From Thiotrichales bacterium (GTDB lineage Bacteria > Pseudomonadota > Gammaproteobacteria > J044), in the NCBI GenBank assembly GCA_024762895.1, contig JANTGN010000031.1, forward strand, positions 1 through 18,196: a stretch of 18,196 nucleotides of DNA, given 5' to 3'. This document shows, piece by piece, positions 15,680 to 18,196 of this stretch. Made by a program: the position numbers and the translations under genes. Position 1 is the first letter of the stretch, and each line of letters opens with the position of its first letter. The notes under the pieces are model-generated. The model had not been told where the DNA came from. It searched no databases and saw only the letters and a list, made by a program, of their open reading frames with translations.

Positions 15680-18196
15680 CTAAAATGATCGCGGCGGGCT
15701 CGGGTGAAAGTGTTCCGGGCGTGTTTGCCGTAACAGGGTGGTCTTGATCTCCCATTGCACCGCCGGTGCAATCTTTTCCAGATAATGAACCTCGCCGCCC
15801 ACACTGGTGGCGATCGGTACACCATCGCGATAAAGGATGCGATTATTCGCCTGGTGCGCGACTCGTTCACCGGCCGTAATGGAGCCGGTCAGGTTCAGCG
15901 GATCGGTGGCGGCAATGGCAAAGAGGGCACCGTCCCTGGGTTGTTTTCGTATCCTGCGCAGGGACTGCATGGCCTCGGGCAGGGCAAACTGTTCCCCGGC
16001 AAAGCCCTGGACAAAACGACCGCCGCGCAGTTCGCCACGCGCCTCCATCCGTCGGTAGACATAGAGCAGGTCCCGCCAGGGCGGCAGGCCGTTTTCATTC
16101 TCCAGCAGCTTTCGGAACACCACCCCATAACGATTCAGCAGCACCCTTGCAAGATGCTCGACCGAGGTAAAGCGATGCTGATCATCGCGCAGCGGTCTGG
16201 CCGGCAGTAATAACGACCAGCGCCCGGCCTGATCCAGGGGCTTATAACCCGGCCGGCGTTTGGCACGACGGCGCAGGACCGGTTGCGGGGTAATCAGGGT
16301 GCGCAGGCCGCTGAAGCTGTCCGAGGTGATGAGGCCCCAGGCTACCAGTTCGCCCAGGGTATTTTCCAGTTGCACCGGTAGCATGCGGGTGTCGTCCAGG
16401 AGGTCCTGGGAAAAACTGGCCCCCCATTGCCTCAGGCTGTCGAGTACTGTAACCGCGTGCGCCGACAACCTGATCTCTTTGGTATCGACCAGAGGACTGG
16501 TGTTTCGCCAGTCAGCCAGATGCTCGCGGCGTATAAAACTGATCGGCGTGCTCTTTACGGCCGGACTCTTTTGCTTGCCCTGTTTGCTGGCAGCCGGTGC
16601 CTGCAGGCGCAACCAGATAAACTTGCCCGACTGACAGAGCTGATCCAGCTGACCAGTTGTAAAGTCACGAATCCGTGACGGCAGGATATCCTGTTCCCAA
16701 CTGGCGGCTGCCAGGGGAATGCCCTCCAGTTGTTGCAGGCTACGCTCCAGTGCCGCCTCCCCTTCACCCGGCTCATCAAGTCCCTGCCAGTGAAACAGGA
16801 AGCGCATGAAATCCGCCGGGCTGACCGGATCGATCTCACTACGCAGGCGCTTCACGGTGTAACGATGTATCCGCGCCAGCAGTCCACGCTCACACCATTC
16901 GGCCTCATGGGCAGTACCGGTGAACTGCCCCTGAATGGCAAACCCCTCCTGTTGCAGGGCCAGCAGGCTCATCTCCACCTCGTTCAGCGGCAGGCCCAGG
17001 GGCGCATTCAACTGCGCCGCCGTGACGGGACCCAGGCATTCCAGACGACTGCGCAATAACTCAGTCAGGGCATCGCTACGATCCTCGAGCACCGGTTCGG
17101 TGGGTTGGATGACGGGCTCCCGCCGTGCCTCGGTAAACAGGGCCAGTGCCTGGTGCAGGCGTTCCGCCGCGACCCAGATTTTGGATTCGTTATCGAGGCT
17201 GATCACCGTGGCCCGTTGCCGTTTTTGCAGGCCCTGCATCAGGGTCTGCCAGCCCTCGCTCCTGCCTTCCTCTACGGTGATAAAACCCAGCACCATCAGG
17301 GCATCGTGCAACTCATCGGCCATGCCCGCCTGCGGCCAGACCTCCTGTTTGACCAGATCGATGGCCTCGCTGTCGAGTTTGCCGATACCCGCGGCATCCA
17401 CCGGATCGAGATGCCTTTGCTGGTTAATGGCCAGGGTGCGGCGTTCTTCTGCGGCACCGTCATCGAGAAAGGCATAGGGTCGGGCGTTAATAATCTCCAT
17501 CGCCAGGGGCGAAGGCGTGGCCAGGTCACGCGTGGTAATGGTAATGCGTTGCGCCTCGATGCCCTTCAACACCTGAATCAGGCCATCGATGTCCATGAGT
17601 TCGTGCAGGCAGTCGGCCAGCACCTGATCCACCAGGGGATGCTCGGGCACCTCCCGTTCCCCCTGGATGTTTTCGAAACAGGCCAGCTGATCGGGAAAGA
17701 TCAGGGCGATGAGGTCCTCGGCGTTATTGCGCTGGAACGGGGGCGGGACCTTCTTACCCGCACGATTGCGCGGCACCGCCAGCGCGGTATTGGTCACCCA
17801 GCGCCAGCGCACCGGAAACATCGGCGCATCCAGCAGGGCCTGGATCAGGACGTCGGTGACACTATTCGATTTGAGGTAACCCGCCGGTTCATCCAGGGAA
17901 AAACTGTGGGTAGGCCCCAGAGACAGGATCAGGTGGTCTTCGGTGGCCGCGGCCTGTAATTCAAAATTAAACCGCCGGCAGAATCGCTTTCGCAGGGCCA
18001 GCCCCCAGGCACGGTTGATGCGTGAACCATAGGGCGAATGGATGACAAAGTGCATGTCGCCCGTCTCATCGAAAAACCGCTCAAAGACCAGATGTTCCTG
18101 CGTCGGGATCACGGTCAGGGCCGCCTTCACTGCGGCCAGATAAGTCACCAGTTGTTCGGCCGCACTCTGCGACAGGGCCAGGGTGTCGATGAGATA
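15680..18196 (-). CDS. lhr: Lhr-type large helicase, C-terminal 838 residues (N-terminal helicase motor outside the window)
   Basis: The frame is open to the window edge, giving 838 residues before the TAG at 15682-15680. An apparent start at 18148 is an internal GTG and is not the start. The visible part begins with the DEAD_assoc domain that follows the RecA motor in Lhr proteins: PTQEHLVFERFFDETGDMHF, VIHSPYGSRINRAWGLALRK, HPLVDQVLADCLHELMDIDG and NARPYAFLDDGAAEERR. About 500 more residues follow, rich in winged-helix-like segments (LRSRLECLGPVTAAQLNAPL; LRQWGASFSQDLL), ending in a small C-terminal domain. This matches full-length bacterial Lhr of about 1400-1550 residues, a 3'-5' ATP-dependent nucleic-acid translocase linked to DNA repair. 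The ATPase motifs are not visible, so activity cannot be judged. It converges on soxA. Confidence 0.9.
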   Translation of the reverse strand, partial: YLIDTLALSQSAAEQLVTYLAAVKAALTVIPTQEHLVFERFFDETGDMHFVIHSPYGSRINRAWGLALRKRFCRRFNFELQAAATEDHLILSLGPTHSFSLDEPAGYLKSNSVTDVLIQALLDAPMFPVRWRWVTNTALAVPRNRAGKKVPPPFQRNNAEDLIALIFPDQLACFENIQGEREVPEHPLVDQVLADCLHELMDIDGLIQVLKGIEAQRITITTRDLATPSPLAMEIINARPYAFLDDGAAEERRTLAINQQRHLDPVDAAGIGKLDSEAIDLVKQEVWPQAGMADELHDALMVLGFITVEEGRSEGWQTLMQGLQKRQRATVISLDNESKIWVAAERLHQALALFTEARREPVIQPTEPVLEDRSDALTELLRSRLECLGPVTAAQLNAPLGLPLNEVEMSLLALQQEGFAIQGQFTGTAHEAEWCERGLLARIHRYTVKRLRSEIDPVSPADFMRFLFHWQGLDEPGEGEAALERSLQQLEGIPLAAASWEQDILPSRIRDFTTGQLDQLCQSGKFIWLRLQAPAASKQGKQKSPAVKSTPISFIRREHLADWRNTSPLVDTKEIRLSAHAVTVLDSLRQWGASFSQDLLDDTRMLPVQLENTLGELVAWGLITSDSFSGLRTLITPQPVLRRRAKRRPGYKPLDQAGRWSLLLPARPLRDDQHRFTSVEHLARVLLNRYGVVFRKLLENENGLPPWRDLLYVYRRMEARGELRGGRFVQGFAGEQFALPEAMQSLRRIRKQPRDGALFAIAATDPLNLTGSITAGERVAHQANNRILYRDGVPIATSVGGEVHYLEKIAPAVQWEIKTTLLRQTRPEHFHPSPPRSF
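15754..15777 (+). terminator. Candidate intrinsic terminator for soxXA, embedded in the 3' end of lhr
   Basis: ATTGCACC (15754-15761) and GGTGCAAT (15765-15772) form a perfect 8-bp stem with a GCC loop, followed on the plus strand by C and TTTT (15774-15777). It lies about 84 bp after the soxA stop. On the minus strand the hairpin is not followed by T, so it would act on soxXA only. The T-tract is short, and the bases also encode part of Lhr, so termination is plausible but not certain. Confidence 0.45.

Noticed and set aside
17105..17959. Long plus-strand open frame (284 codons) opposite lhr
   Set aside because: It is antisense to a strongly recognisable Lhr region, resembles no known protein and has a composition typical of a shadow frame in GC-rich coding DNA.

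Overview
The window looks like a piece of chromosome from a sulfur-oxidising, probably chemolithoautotrophic gammaproteobacterium. The two lines of evidence are a soxXA pair (periplasmic thiosulfate oxidation) and an operon for a DAB-type dissolved inorganic carbon pump (dabB, dabA and a PII-like gene). The surrounding housekeeping genes (cnoX, selO, lhr, a DUF2799 lipoprotein) fit a Gram-negative proteobacterium. The genus cannot be fixed from the sequence alone. I see no tRNA, rRNA, CRISPR array, insertion sequence or prophage gene.

Layout. Positions 1-5298 are all on the minus strand: a truncated small-molecule kinase-like gene (1-649), the chaperedoxin cnoX (714-1583), a DUF2799 lipoprotein with a coiled-coil tail (1628-2260), a POT-family peptide transporter (2366-3724) and the protein AMPylase selO (3811-5298). 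A 321-bp divergent gap with an AT-rich, repeat-containing block separates selO from the plus-strand operon 5620-11501. That operon is dabB, an unrecognised 253-aa membrane protein, a long dabA, and a PII-like gene. Spacing is 1 bp, then two 4-base ATGA overlaps, so the four proteins are almost certainly made together. Next come two minus-strand genes: an ankyrin-repeat lipoprotein (11630-12172) and a GH13 sucrose-phosphorylase-like enzyme (12326-14155). Divergent from the latter is soxX-soxA (14408-15670). The window ends in a large minus-strand fragment of the Lhr helicase (15680-18196), which meets soxA tail to tail with 9 bp between them.

How the genes work together. SoxXA would feed electrons from thiosulfate into respiration. 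The resulting proton motive force would energise the DabB/DabA complex, which couples cation flux to one-way hydration of CO2 and so accumulates bicarbonate for carbon fixation. The PII-like protein is the likely metabolic regulator of the pump. The flanking genes concern protein quality control and redox (cnoX, selO), peptide uptake, envelope lipoproteins and possibly glucoside or compatible-solute metabolism (GH13); they show no obvious link to the pump.

Most interesting points. First, the DAB operon carries an intercalated polytopic membrane protein that may be an extra subunit. Second, its DabA is long: the zinc-site residues are all kept, but the spacing implies about 85 extra residues between the two halves of the site. 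Third, the PII-like protein lacks the classical T-loop tyrosine and B-loop signatures. Fourth, the GH13 enzyme carries about 70 extra residues just before its nucleophile region.
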